Made by a program: the position numbers and the translations under genes. Positions 53,588 to 63,291 of a stretch of 64,000 bases of DNA are shown here, one piece after another; position 1 is the first letter of the stretch, and each line of letters begins with the position of its first letter. The notes below the pieces were generated by a model. That model saw only the letters and a list, made by a program, of their open reading frames with translations, had not been told where the DNA came from and ran no database searches. The DNA comes from CAWGET01 sp963821715 (GTDB lineage: Bacteria > Bacteroidota > Ignavibacteria > Ignavibacteriales > Melioribacteraceae): contig CAWGET010000006.1 in the NCBI GenBank assembly GCA_963821715.1, positions 744,001 through 808,000 of the forward strand, read 5' to 3'.

Positions 53588-54502
53588 TTATATCTTTATC
53601 TTCTTTATTGCCACGCTGTCGAGGTCCATTTTTCCGAGATCCAATTCGCTCGCCATCGAGATATATGAGACCTCATTTGGTTCGAGCCCGTACATTTTTG
53701 CGGCAGCGCTATCGGCGGCAACAATATCCGGAGAAACAATAAGGGTTTTTAGATTTACAAGGTCGGCTTCCGAAACTCCTCTAGGTCCGTTCCTTTTCAT
53801 TACAGCGTAAGCGTCTACAATATTTAGGTCCGGCTGACGAAATGTTGGGAAATCGGCTATGCATTGGTTTAATCCGTTCCGGTGCCAGTATCCTCTATCC
53901 CAAACAACTCCCATTAAATTCTTCATCGAGATTGTAACCTTTGCCGAACCGTGATTTTTTAAGACCGGAACATTGATAAACACATCGGAATCAAGAATAA
54001 GTTCGTGAACTTTCGCGTCGTTCAACTTCTTCCCATTTGGTATTTCTACTTTTTGATAGTAGCCTTCATTAGCTCCGGAGACCATTTTTCCGCCAGCATC
54101 TTTAACGGCCTTTTCAATTCCGCTGTTGGAGTAACACCTGTTCCAATTGTCGCAAGTATGGTCGAATACAAAAACATCCTTCGCTCCGGCTTCAACACAA
54201 TGCTCCACAATTCTTCCTATTAATTCCGGATTAGTATTTGCCGCTTTTTCGGGAATAACATCCCAGCCGATATTCGGTTTAATTACAACTGTCTGATTTT
54301 TCTTTACATAATTTTTTATACCGCCGAATACTTTGATTGCTTCGTCGAACATCTGAGCAGGCTCTCCGCCTCTAACCGCTGCAAGTTCGTAGGCGGGTTC
54401 TCCCGGCGATCCAAATAATTTTTGTGGTTGAATTATCTGCGGAAAAGTTGACAATGCCAAACCGCAGCCCAATCCGGCACGGATAAATTTTCTTCTTTTC
54501 AT
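53588..54502 (-). CDS. Tat-exported DUF362 protein
   Basis: The 304-residue protein starts MKRRKFIRAGLGCGLALSTF, with a twin-arginine pattern and hydrophobic stretch that suggest Tat export with a folded cofactor. The DUF362 domain follows (VVIKPNIGWDVIPEKAANTNPELIGRIVEHC, PVLKNHGSAKVTISMKNLMG). DUF362 is linked to iron-sulfur proteins but its chemistry is undefined. It abuts the polyferredoxin gene. Confidence 0.9.
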   Translation of the reverse strand: MKRRKFIRAGLGCGLALSTFPQIIQPQKLFGSPGEPAYELAAVRGGEPAQMFDEAIKVFGGIKNYVKKNQTVVIKPNIGWDVIPEKAANTNPELIGRIVEHCVEAGAKDVFVFDHTCDNWNRCYSNSGIEKAVKDAGGKMVSGANEGYYQKVEIPNGKKLNDAKVHELILDSDVFINVPVLKNHGSAKVTISMKNLMGVVWDRGYWHRNGLNQCIADFPTFRQPDLNIVDAYAVMKRNGPRGVSEADLVNLKTLIVSPDIVAADSAAAKMYGLEPNEVSYISMASELDLGKMDLDSVAIKKIKI

Positions 54503-54770
54503 ATCACGCTCTATGATTATATTTCAAATAAGATAATGATATATTTTTATTCTGTCAATTCCATAAGCGGGAAACAGAAAGTAATGAATAATGAGTGGTT
54601 AGTTTTTAATAATTTTCTGATTTCAAACATGCCAAAAAGTCATTTTTTTGTTGGCGATATAGGCTAATATGCACTATTGCGGTAATTAAAACCTTTACCG
54701 CTAATGCGCCACTAAAAACATCCAATGAAAAATAAAATTTGCCAAAGGTATCGCTATGCAATAATGACTT

Positions 54771-56108
54771 TTAAATATCTTTCAGATACTTGTTAGTTAC
54801 TTTCACAATAATGGGAGTTAAAAGTAATAGACCTATCAAGTTTGGAAAAGCCATCAATCCGTTGAAAATATCTGCTATTCCCCAAACTAATCCTAATTTA
54901 CTAACAGCGCCAACTCCAACAAATATTGTGAAGACCACACGGTAAGGAAAGATCGCTTTTTCTCCTATTAAATATTCTATCGATTTTTCCCCGTAGTAAG
55001 ACCATCCAAGCAAAGTGGAATATGCAAAAAGTGCGAGGCCGATGGAAACAATATATTCGCCAAGCTTGCTGCCGATTCCTTCAGTAAACGAAACAGCTGT
55101 TAATTCTGCTCCGGTCATTCCGCTGTACCAATTATCACTTAAAATTATAACCAAACCTGTCATTGTGCAAACAACGAGCGTATCAATAAAGGTCTGGGTC
55201 ATCGAAACAAGCGCTTGATTTACGGGATTTTTTGTTTGAGCCGCCGCCGCCGCTATAGGTGAGCTTCCCAATCCTGATTCATTTGAAAAAACTCCGCGTG
55301 CAACGCCCATTCTGACTGTTAGCATTACTGTAGCACCCAAAAATCCACCGATTCCCGCAGTCGGAGTGAAAGCCTTTTCAAAAATCAACGCAAAAACTCC
55401 TGGAACTTCAGTGATGTGCATAAGAATAATAATAAGTGCGCCGCCCATATAAAATATTATCATGACAGGAACTATTAACCCGGTTACTCTTCCAATCGAT
55501 TTAATTCCGCCAAGAATTACCATACCGACCGCAACCATTAAAACCAAAGCTGTTATCCAAGTCGGAATATCAAAAGCAGTGTTCATAGCATCTGCGACTG
55601 AATTGGACTGCACGGTATTGCCGATTCCGAAAGTAGCAATGGCAGCAAAAAAAGCGAAGAGAGCGCCGAGCCATTTCCAGCCCAAACCTTTTGTAATATA
55701 ATACATCGGTCCGCCACTCATGTTTCCGTTTTTGTCAACTTCCCGGTATTCAACTGCAAGAAGCGCTTCTGAATACTTAGTTGCCATTCCAACAAGGCCT
55801 GTAATCCACATCCAAAATAAAGCTCCGGGTCCGCCTGCCGCAATGGCGGTAGCAACACCGGCAATATTTCCCGTGCCAACCGTAGCCGATAATGCTGTCA
55901 TCAAAGCCTGAAAGTGAGTAATATCTCCTTCTTCATCCGAATCTTCTTTACGCTTTATCAAAGCCATATAAAGAGAACGCCATAGTTTTGTAAATTGTAT
56001 CCCTTTTAATCTTATTGTAAGCCATATTCCGGTTCCTACTAACAGTAAAATGGTAGGGACGCCCCAAATTACGCCGCTTATTTCGGCAATAACCGATTCA
56101 AAACTCAT
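54771..56108 (-). CDS. Alanine/glycine:Na+ symporter (AGCS family)
   Basis: The 445-residue protein has about 11 membrane helices and the AGCS signatures ALSATVGTGNIAGVATAIAAGGPGALFWMW, GGPMYYITKGLG and FSNESGLGSSPIAAAAA. It imports alanine or glycine with Na+ (or H+). Length is typical. It appears monocistronic; the 268-bp region after it has a 7-bp stem hairpin at 54679-54701 (GCGGTAA and TTACCGC) but no T-run. Confidence 0.95.
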   Translation of the reverse strand: MSFESVIAEISGVIWGVPTILLLVGTGIWLTIRLKGIQFTKLWRSLYMALIKRKEDSDEEGDITHFQALMTALSATVGTGNIAGVATAIAAGGPGALFWMWITGLVGMATKYSEALLAVEYREVDKNGNMSGGPMYYITKGLGWKWLGALFAFFAAIATFGIGNTVQSNSVADAMNTAFDIPTWITALVLMVAVGMVILGGIKSIGRVTGLIVPVMIIFYMGGALIIILMHITEVPGVFALIFEKAFTPTAGIGGFLGATVMLTVRMGVARGVFSNESGLGSSPIAAAAAQTKNPVNQALVSMTQTFIDTLVVCTMTGLVIILSDNWYSGMTGAELTAVSFTEGIGSKLGEYIVSIGLALFAYSTLLGWSYYGEKSIEYLIGEKAIFPYRVVFTIFVGVGAVSKLGLVWGIADIFNGLMAFPNLIGLLLLTPIIVKVTNKYLKDI

Positions 56109-56146
56109 AGTTAAACCTTTTGGATTTTTTACTGGAAGAAGATGCT

Positions 56147-58717
56147 TTATTCTTTATTTGAAAAATTCTTAGCAATAACAAGCGTGATATCGTCATTTGT
56201 AGGTTCGGATTTTTTGAACGATTTTAATTGTTGAAGAATATCTTTAAGTACTTCGGATGAATTCTTAGTTTTGTTTGAGACTAATATAGTTTTTAATCTT
56301 TCTAATCCAAATAGCTCTTTTTCTTCATTCATTGCCTCGGAAAGTCCATCCGAGAAGAACACAAAAGTTTTTTCTTCTTTTAAATCAATTTCTTCTTCTT
56401 CTAGAGTTGAATCGAAAATTTTTCCGTACTCCAACCCAAGTCCGATTCCCTGGGATTGGCAGAAACTCGCACTCCCGTTATGACCAATAAGAAGCGGCGC
56501 GTGACCGGCTCTGCAAAATTTTACAATTTTCTTTTCCGTATCGAATAATGCTATGGAAACAGTGATGAACCAATTACGCTCTATACTGTTGTAAATCTGG
56601 CGATTTATTTCTATAAGCACTTCTTTGGGTGATTTATCTGCGGTACAATATAAACGCATCATTGTCTGCAGTTTAGTCATATAAAAGGATGCAGAAAGAC
56701 CTTTGCCTGAAACATCGCCAACAACAACGAAAACCTTTGATTCCGAAACTTTTATTACGTCGAAATAATCGCCGCCGACCTGCATAGCGGAAATCATTTT
56801 ACCGCAAATATCCATTCCTTCAACATTGGGAATTTCTTTCGGGAGGAGACTTTCCTGAATATGTTTTGCATTCTCAAGGTCCCGAGTAATTTTTAATTTT
56901 TCTGCTTCCGATTCATAAAGCCGCGCATTTTCGATTGAAATTGCTGCCTGATTAGCAAACGCGTTCAGCAATTCCAGATCCTTCCCCGAGAACTGAGCTC
57001 CGGAATATTTTAATCCGAAAAGCAGTAATCCGGTTACACGCTGTTTAATCATCATCGGAATAATAGTGTAAATACCTTCCTCAATCAATTTTTGGTATGA
57101 TGATGGGCATGCATCTTTAAATTCGCCGCGTTCTATAAAGGAAGGAATATTACGCTCCTCTTTCGTTTCAATTATTTTCTTTATCTGATCTTCATTTAGC
57201 GAAACAGTTAAATCCTCCGAGGATATTCCGGCACTCCGTTTAAGCTGGTAATCATTCGTTTCTTCGCACTTAAGCATTATCCCGAATGTGTCAAGTTTCA
57301 AATATTCAATAAAAGTCTGTTGGATTGAATCGAGTATGTTATTCAATCCCACAATTATTGTAACATCTTTACTGAATTTAATTAGTACTTTTTGATATGC
57401 GAACTGTTCGGGATAAAATTTTGCCGTTACTATCTGCTGAAAACGGTCCTTGGTTGATTGAAAAACGAGTGCAAAAATTACGAAAACTACGCCCGCAATA
57501 ATTCCCTGATATTGAGTTCCGACAACTCCACCAACCTGCTGCCCTATAAAATAAATTATAAAAAAGTAAATTCCGGCAATAGCAATTGTAGCTATTCCAT
57601 AAAGAATAGTATTTTTAACTACATCGCTTATATCCATTAAAGAATATTTAAAGATAGAATATGCAAAAGCAATCGGGATTACCGACATCAGGATAACAGG
57701 CATATAATATTCCGGTGAATTGAAAATATTATCCGCCAGAACATTTGCAAGCGTTACCGCGTAAATGAAAGAAGCAATTCCTAAAATGAATGAAAAAAGA
57801 ATTATACCAACAGGTTTTCTCTCTTTTTTATTTTTTAATCGGAAGAAACTTATAGTTAGCAAAATTAGTCCGGCAAAAATTCCGGCTATATAAAACAGGT
57901 TTAATATGCCGACAACGGGAAGATTGATAAAAGTCGTAAATTCTTTCGGCCGGAAATATACTAATGTCGAATACAGCGATATGAAGTAAATAATTGTAGG
58001 TGTAGCGTAAATAATAATTCTTGTAATTCTTTTCTCGGCGAACTTATACGTTATTGGGAAAACCAGAAAGAAGTGGACAATAAGAAATGGAAGAAAACTG
58101 GCCCCGAAAATTAATAGAGCCGCTATTAATTTTACAAGCCATGGATATTCAAAAATTGGATTCGGCGGAGTTTGAAAACTTATAAGATGCGATAAAGCGA
58201 TAAGCGTGAACGAAGCTCCAATCCTGAAGAAGAGCACCTGGACCAATCCCTGAGGTTTTGCCATTACAACAATGAAACCGACTATCAGCCAAAAGAAAGC
58301 AAGAAGTGAAATTCCGAGAATATAATAATTTATTAATTTTTTTACGCGGACTTTAGTTTCAAACATTTCTCCGTTGCGTGAAACTGTATAATCGGCATAT
58401 TCCCCTTCTTCAAATTTATCGAAGATAATAGATGCCTGAATTAACCCGTGTATTCTTTCCCCGTTTATAGCTATCAGATAGTCGCCGTTTCTTATTCCGG
58501 CTTCCCAGGTAACGCCGCCTACTTTAACCTGCTCAAATACAAAAGCTACGCTATCTTTCCCTACTTTTTGCGGATCCCAAACGCATTCATCATTCGAACG
58601 CGGAGATACTTCGAATTGAAAATAGAAATTTATCAAGCTCCCGATAAATAGAATTATCGTAACTATAATTACAAGTTCGCGCCTGTATTTCTCTATAAAT
58701 TTTACTAATCCCGACAT
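56147..58717 (-). CDS. Membrane PDZ-GAF-SpoIIE (PP2C) phosphatase
   Basis: The 856-residue protein has an N-terminal membrane helix and a PDZ-like periplasmic domain (about 50-115: GVTWEAGIRNGDYLIAINGERIHGL). About seven to nine membrane helices follow (130-420), then a GAF domain (about 445-600) and a SpoIIE/PP2C phosphatase domain (about 630-850). The phosphatase has the metal-binding residues in GGDYFDVIKV and VGDVSGKGLSASFYM, HAPLLIG, and FSDGLSEAMN, with DDITLV at the end. It should dephosphorylate a STAS antagonist. It abuts the next upstream phosphatase gene. Confidence 0.93.
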   Translation of the reverse strand: MSGLVKFIEKYRRELVIIVTIILFIGSLINFYFQFEVSPRSNDECVWDPQKVGKDSVAFVFEQVKVGGVTWEAGIRNGDYLIAINGERIHGLIQASIIFDKFEEGEYADYTVSRNGEMFETKVRVKKLINYYILGISLLAFFWLIVGFIVVMAKPQGLVQVLFFRIGASFTLIALSHLISFQTPPNPIFEYPWLVKLIAALLIFGASFLPFLIVHFFLVFPITYKFAEKRITRIIIYATPTIIYFISLYSTLVYFRPKEFTTFINLPVVGILNLFYIAGIFAGLILLTISFFRLKNKKERKPVGIILFSFILGIASFIYAVTLANVLADNIFNSPEYYMPVILMSVIPIAFAYSIFKYSLMDISDVVKNTILYGIATIAIAGIYFFIIYFIGQQVGGVVGTQYQGIIAGVVFVIFALVFQSTKDRFQQIVTAKFYPEQFAYQKVLIKFSKDVTIIVGLNNILDSIQQTFIEYLKLDTFGIMLKCEETNDYQLKRSAGISSEDLTVSLNEDQIKKIIETKEERNIPSFIERGEFKDACPSSYQKLIEEGIYTIIPMMIKQRVTGLLLFGLKYSGAQFSGKDLELLNAFANQAAISIENARLYESEAEKLKITRDLENAKHIQESLLPKEIPNVEGMDICGKMISAMQVGGDYFDVIKVSESKVFVVVGDVSGKGLSASFYMTKLQTMMRLYCTADKSPKEVLIEINRQIYNSIERNWFITVSIALFDTEKKIVKFCRAGHAPLLIGHNGSASFCQSQGIGLGLEYGKIFDSTLEEEEIDLKEEKTFVFFSDGLSEAMNEEKELFGLERLKTILVSNKTKNSSEVLKDILQQLKSFKKSEPTNDDITLVIAKNFSNKE

Positions 58718-60388
58718 TTATATTGCCTTAATTACCATACAAGTAATATCATCCGATTGTTCGGCTCCTTCGCAATGTTCCTGAACGCTTTCCAAGATTG
58801 CATCTAAAACTTGTTGTGAAGATAGCTCTTTAGATTTAATAAGCAAACTCTCTAATTTTTCTTCCCCGTATTCATTTTCCTCAACATCCATAGCTTCAGA
58901 GATCCCGTCGGTATATAGTAGAAGAATATCATTTTTCTCCATCTGCAGTGTTTCCGATTTATATGGAGTCATTGTGGGCATAACACCAAGCAGCATTCCT
59001 CCAACGCTCAGTTTTTTCAATTCACCGCTGCGTAAAAGAAGAGGCGGATTATGACCGCAGTTTACATAAGTCAAACTCAAGTCAACATCGTTTACAATAG
59101 CCCAGAAAAATGTAATGAAATTTCCAAGAGTTGTATTTTCGGATACTAAGTCATTTATTAAATTAGTCGCTTCATTCAATAAAAAGTTCTGTTTGGCTAT
59201 CGATTTCAAAAACGCTTGAAGATTCGCCATAAGCAGCGCCGCCTGAACACCTTTGCCGGAAACGTCACCCACGGCAAACAGCAATTCATCTTTGGATATT
59301 TTTATTAAATCGTAATAATCGCCGCCAACCTGCCGGGCGGATTTGCTGTATGCTGCAATTTCAAAATTTTTCATCTTCGGGAATTTACCCGGAAGAAGGC
59401 TTCGTTGAATATTCCGGGCTAATTCCAGATCTTTTTCCATTCGCTGCTTTTCAATAGTCTCCTTAAAGAGCCTGGCATTCTCGATGGAGATCATCGCCAG
59501 ACTACCGACAGACGAAATAAATTCAATATCAGCTTCTGCGTAGTTGATGTTTACTTTCCGGCTTCCCAATAAAATTACGCCTTTCGTTTCCCCTTTAATC
59601 TGCATCGGAATTAGCAATTCAATTCCAAGTCGAAACAATTTTTCGAAACGTTTCTCAATTTCATTTTTAAGAACCGGAGCTGAAATATTTTGTATTGCGC
59701 AATTTGTAAACGCCGCAGAAAGTTCGTCATGCGGAATTCTCGAATCCAGAATGTTAATTGTACCTTCATCGCAGGTTACAACCGCAAATTTTGTTACAAG
59801 CAACTGCCCTATTATAGAATAAACAAGAAGTTTCGCTACCATATCAACTTCCAGAATACCGCTGAATTCTTTGCTCAGATCGAAAAGAGAACTAAGCCGG
59901 TTTACTTTGCTGTCCAACTCTTTGTTCATCTGTTTCATCTGATCGACAAATATAGAATTTTCTATTGCGGTTGCACCGATATTTAAAATAGTTTGGATAA
60001 ATTGTTCGTCTTCTTCATTATAATTTTTCTTCGTCAAACGTTCGCCGAGTAGAAGAACTCCTTTTGATTCTGACTGAAAATAAATTTTCTGCATAAAAGT
60101 AAACCGATATTCCTCACGAAAGAAATTCAATTCATCAAACTTATCTTTTTTAACTTCGGGAAAATCCTGCGCGTCGACTCTGCTGATGCCTTTTACCGAC
60201 CTGATCTTCAGAATTTTATTTTCATCATAAAGGGCAATAATTCCACGGGTTGTATGAAATTTGCCGAAGAAAGTAAGCAGCAGATTATTTAGAATAAAAT
60301 CGAGATCGAAACTTGAATTTATGAGATTGCTGAAATCGACGAGCGCAGATAAATTCCTGAGAGCGGCATTGGAATCTTTATTCTGCAT
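58718..60388 (-). CDS. Cytosolic GAF-GAF-SpoIIE (PP2C) phosphatase
   Basis: The 556-residue protein has no membrane helices. Two GAF-like domains (about 10-155 and 165-305) precede a SpoIIE/PP2C domain (about 325-555) with GGDYYDLIKISKDELLFAVGDVSGKG, NCGHNPPLLL and YTDGISEAM, ending DDITCMV. It would respond to a cytosolic signal through GAF and dephosphorylate the STAS protein. It lies 3 bp after the RsbW-like gene. Confidence 0.94.
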   Translation of the reverse strand: MQNKDSNAALRNLSALVDFSNLINSSFDLDFILNNLLLTFFGKFHTTRGIIALYDENKILKIRSVKGISRVDAQDFPEVKKDKFDELNFFREEYRFTFMQKIYFQSESKGVLLLGERLTKKNYNEEDEQFIQTILNIGATAIENSIFVDQMKQMNKELDSKVNRLSSLFDLSKEFSGILEVDMVAKLLVYSIIGQLLVTKFAVVTCDEGTINILDSRIPHDELSAAFTNCAIQNISAPVLKNEIEKRFEKLFRLGIELLIPMQIKGETKGVILLGSRKVNINYAEADIEFISSVGSLAMISIENARLFKETIEKQRMEKDLELARNIQRSLLPGKFPKMKNFEIAAYSKSARQVGGDYYDLIKISKDELLFAVGDVSGKGVQAALLMANLQAFLKSIAKQNFLLNEATNLINDLVSENTTLGNFITFFWAIVNDVDLSLTYVNCGHNPPLLLRSGELKKLSVGGMLLGVMPTMTPYKSETLQMEKNDILLLYTDGISEAMDVEENEYGEEKLESLLIKSKELSSQQVLDAILESVQEHCEGAEQSDDITCMVIKAI

Positions 60389-60391
60389 GAT

Positions 60392-60835
60392 TTAATTTTT
60401 ATTTAGGTATTTTATTAAAATTACTTGATTCTTTTTATCGGGAAGAGTTTTATAAAAGACGTCGTCCATTAATTTCTTCATTAGGAACATCCCCAGGCCA
60501 CCAACTCTTTTTTGCGCATGGTACTCTTTAATATTTGGTTCGGGAATCAATTCCGGGTTAAAACTTCTTCCTTTATCCGAAATAGTTATTGAAAATTTAG
60601 AATTCTGCATTTTAGCGGTTACAGTAATTTTTCCTTCCGGTGAATAATTATACGCGTGTTTAATTACGTTAGTGCAAGCTTCATCCACAGCCAGTATTAT
60701 TTTTCCAATATCCTCTTTCCCGAAACCGCATTCGGCGGCGGCCGTTTCCGTAAAATTCCGTATTTCGGATAAGTTATTCGTGGAACTGCTTACGGTAAGT
60801 TCCTTGCTATATTTTTTGTTTTTTTGCGAATTCAA
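60392..60835 (-). CDS. RsbW-like anti-sigma/serine kinase
   Basis: The 147-residue protein is a single HATPase_c_2 domain: IILAVDEACTNVIKHAYNYS (N-box), ISDKGRSFNP (G1) and GGLGMFLMKKLMDDV (G2). In partner switching such kinases phosphorylate a STAS antagonist and bind a sigma factor or other target. It lies 2 bp after the STAS gene. No sigma-factor gene adjoins it, so its output target is elsewhere or is not a sigma factor. Confidence 0.95.
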   Translation of the reverse strand: MNSQKNKKYSKELTVSSSTNNLSEIRNFTETAAAECGFGKEDIGKIILAVDEACTNVIKHAYNYSPEGKITVTAKMQNSKFSITISDKGRSFNPELIPEPNIKEYHAQKRVGGLGMFLMKKLMDDVFYKTLPDKKNQVILIKYLNKN

Positions 60836-60837
60836 GA

Positions 60838-61191
60838 CTATCCCTGTTGGTTGAATTTAACAACGGCTTCATTTTCTTCATCAAAAAATTCGTAAAGCAG
60901 GGGAAATCCTAACAGATCAAATATGTTGTATACGCTTTCTTTCATATTCGCGAATTTTATATCGCCGCCGTTATCTCGCATGGTTTCTATATAAGCCATA
61001 AAAACTCCGAGACCGGCGCTGCTTATGTAAGAGAGATTTTTGAAATTTACAACAATCTTGTAATTCTTTTCTTCAATTAATTTATTGAATACGCTTTCAA
61101 GTTCGGGCGCTGTATGCGCATCTAAATATCCCTCAAGATCAATAAGGTATACCGAACCAGAATTGCGCATGGAGACGTTAAAATTGGGCAT
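60838..61191 (-). CDS. STAS-domain anti-anti-sigma factor
   Basis: The 117-residue STAS protein has YLIDLEGYLDAHTAPELESVF and the phosphorylation loop YISSAGLGVFM (Ser57/Ser58). It is expected to be phosphorylated by the RsbW-like kinase and dephosphorylated by the SpoIIE phosphatases around it. Its start overlaps the upstream phosphatase stop by 1 bp. Confidence 0.96.
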   Translation of the reverse strand: MPNFNVSMRNSGSVYLIDLEGYLDAHTAPELESVFNKLIEEKNYKIVVNFKNLSYISSAGLGVFMAYIETMRDNGGDIKFANMKESVYNIFDLLGFPLLYEFFDEENEAVVKFNQQG

Positions 61192-63266
61192 TAAGAATCT
61201 CCAACCTTTTTGTTATTAAAATTCCATTTAAATAAGACGAGCGTAATGTCGTCATGTTGTGAAACGTCTTTCGAAAATACGGCAACTTCCTTCATCAGAA
61301 TATTGGAAATTTCATCCAAAGATCGGCCTTGATTTTCGACTAAAAGATTTTCCATTTTTTTATAACCGAACTCGTCCATTTTCTCGTTTTGAGCTTCGGG
61401 AATACCGTCAGTATATAAAATAATAATATCGTTATTATTGAGATTAATTTCCATCGGTTTTATAACGTTCGAAAACTTATTGCCGATGTCTAATCCGAGT
61501 CCAATCCCATTTGGTGTATAATTTTTAAACGATCCGTCGCGGAGATAACCGAGAGGAGTATGACCGGCGCGCGCGAAAGTCAGAGTCGATTTGGAAAAAT
61601 CGAATATTCCGTAAATTGCGGTTACGAATGTTTTTTTATCGAGACTCGTGCATAATATTTCATTCGCTTTAATTAAAAGATCTTTCGGATCGGTTATCAA
61701 CTTGGAGAGCGATTCGAAAATTCCCTTTACTTCCGCCATTACAAAGGCGGCGGAAATTCCTTTGCCGGAAACATCCGCAATTACGAATCCTAATTTGTCA
61801 TTCGATATTTCGAAGAAGTCGTAATAATCGCCGCCGACTTCAAACGCGGGAATAAATAAGGCGGAAATATCCAGATTTTTATAAGCCGGAGTTTTGGACG
61901 GTAAAATTTTATACTGGATTTCCCGTGCGACATCCAACTCTTTTTCCAATCTCTCTTTTTCTAAGGATTCTTCAATTAGATTTGCATTTTCCAATGCGAT
62001 TGCCGCGTAATCTGCAAAAGCGCTTATAGCTTTTTTGTCGTCTTCATCAAAAGTATATTCCCTTTTCCTCGCTGCGAACAAATATCCTATAACTTCACTG
62101 TGAACTTTAAGCGGCGCCACAGCTAATGCTTTATACTGTTTTGCCGCGGCAAAATCATTTCCGCTAAAACTGCCGTTTGCAAGATTAATTGTGCGAGCGG
62201 AACTCAGATCATAATTGCCGCTTTTAAGCAATTTATTGGTTAAACTCTCCGCTTCCACAAACCCAATGTTTACCATAGAACTCAATTCGTAATTTTCATC
62301 CTGAAACGTTACGAGCCATGCTGAATCCGCGTTCGAGACTTTAAGCGTCGTTCGGGTAACTGTTTCCGCCAATTCGTTTATATCGAATACCTGCGTTATC
62401 AATCTGCTCAGGTCCATCATGGAAGAAACCTCTTCGGCTTTCCTGTCAAAAGCTTCTGCGGTAGGAAGATGGAAAAGCGTAGTAAAGAAAATTACACCAA
62501 GGTAAATAGCGCCATAAATCATAACAAGTCTTATAAACGTAAGAAGTCCGGGAGAAAAATTTATAAGAATAGAATTAGCCAGATTGGCTTCCGAAGTTAA
62601 AGCAATGTTAAATCCGAATAAAACCGGCAGCACAATTGATACCAGCAGCAGTGCCACTTTCTGTTTTTTTGATAAAAATGCGATCCATGCTACTCTTATC
62701 GAGTTTATCACGATCAGAATTATTGAAACAACAAAAAATGTATTAAAAATATAATCAAGATCGGGATAAATCCTAACCACGGCAGAAGAAGCAGCCGCTA
62801 ATATTATAAAACTGAGCATAGTATTGAAATAAGTTTTAGGATCCTTCTTCTGCCTCAAAAAAAACAATTCCTTAAACGCGGAAAAGATATAAGTCGAAGC
62901 CCCCATAAAAAGAAAAATTGTAAAAATGGCAAAGAGTTTGAAGAAAAAATTTGCGTCAGAGATAAAACTATCAACATCGTTTATAATTGATGAAGAGATT
63001 ATAATTATAAAAAAAATAAGTGCTGCCAAGATGCCGACGTTAAAGACTACAAGCAGTGGTGCGAATGTTTTTGCTTCAATAAATTCAAGAATATATTCCG
63101 ACCATAGAAAAACTACAGTCAGCACAATAAGTTCATTTATTAATATTAATATTAAAGAATCGGCGGAAGGAAATATCAATTTGAATATAAATAGAGCTAT
63201 GGAAAATGTGATTGCATTTTCCAGTTTATGTTCTCTATTAAATTGCAGTAAAGTTCTCAGCATCAA
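61191..63266 (-). CDS. Membrane GAF-SpoIIE (PP2C) phosphatase
   Basis: The 691-residue protein has seven or eight N-terminal membrane helices (about 15-265), a GAF domain (about 285-440) and a SpoIIE/PP2C domain (about 455-690) with GGDYYDFFEISNDKLGFVIADVSGKGISAAFVM, RAGHTPLGYL and YTDGIPEAQN, ending DDITLVLF. It is the third phosphatase of the cluster and has a different membrane sensor from the PDZ-bearing one, so it probably reads another signal. Confidence 0.93.
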   Translation of the reverse strand: MMLRTLLQFNREHKLENAITFSIALFIFKLIFPSADSLILILINELIVLTVVFLWSEYILEFIEAKTFAPLLVVFNVGILAALIFFIIIISSSIINDVDSFISDANFFFKLFAIFTIFLFMGASTYIFSAFKELFFLRQKKDPKTYFNTMLSFIILAAASSAVVRIYPDLDYIFNTFFVVSIILIVINSIRVAWIAFLSKKQKVALLLVSIVLPVLFGFNIALTSEANLANSILINFSPGLLTFIRLVMIYGAIYLGVIFFTTLFHLPTAEAFDRKAEEVSSMMDLSRLITQVFDINELAETVTRTTLKVSNADSAWLVTFQDENYELSSMVNIGFVEAESLTNKLLKSGNYDLSSARTINLANGSFSGNDFAAAKQYKALAVAPLKVHSEVIGYLFAARKREYTFDEDDKKAISAFADYAAIALENANLIEESLEKERLEKELDVAREIQYKILPSKTPAYKNLDISALFIPAFEVGGDYYDFFEISNDKLGFVIADVSGKGISAAFVMAEVKGIFESLSKLITDPKDLLIKANEILCTSLDKKTFVTAIYGIFDFSKSTLTFARAGHTPLGYLRDGSFKNYTPNGIGLGLDIGNKFSNVIKPMEINLNNNDIIILYTDGIPEAQNEKMDEFGYKKMENLLVENQGRSLDEISNILMKEVAVFSKDVSQHDDITLVLFKWNFNNKKVGDS

Positions 63267-63291
63267 TAACTTCTATTCAAAATATTTAAGA

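Noticed and set aside
54679..54701. Hairpin GCGGTAA/TTACCGC as the terminator of the AGCS symporter gene.
   Set aside because: It is about 70 bp after the stop and lacks a T-run on the coding strand.
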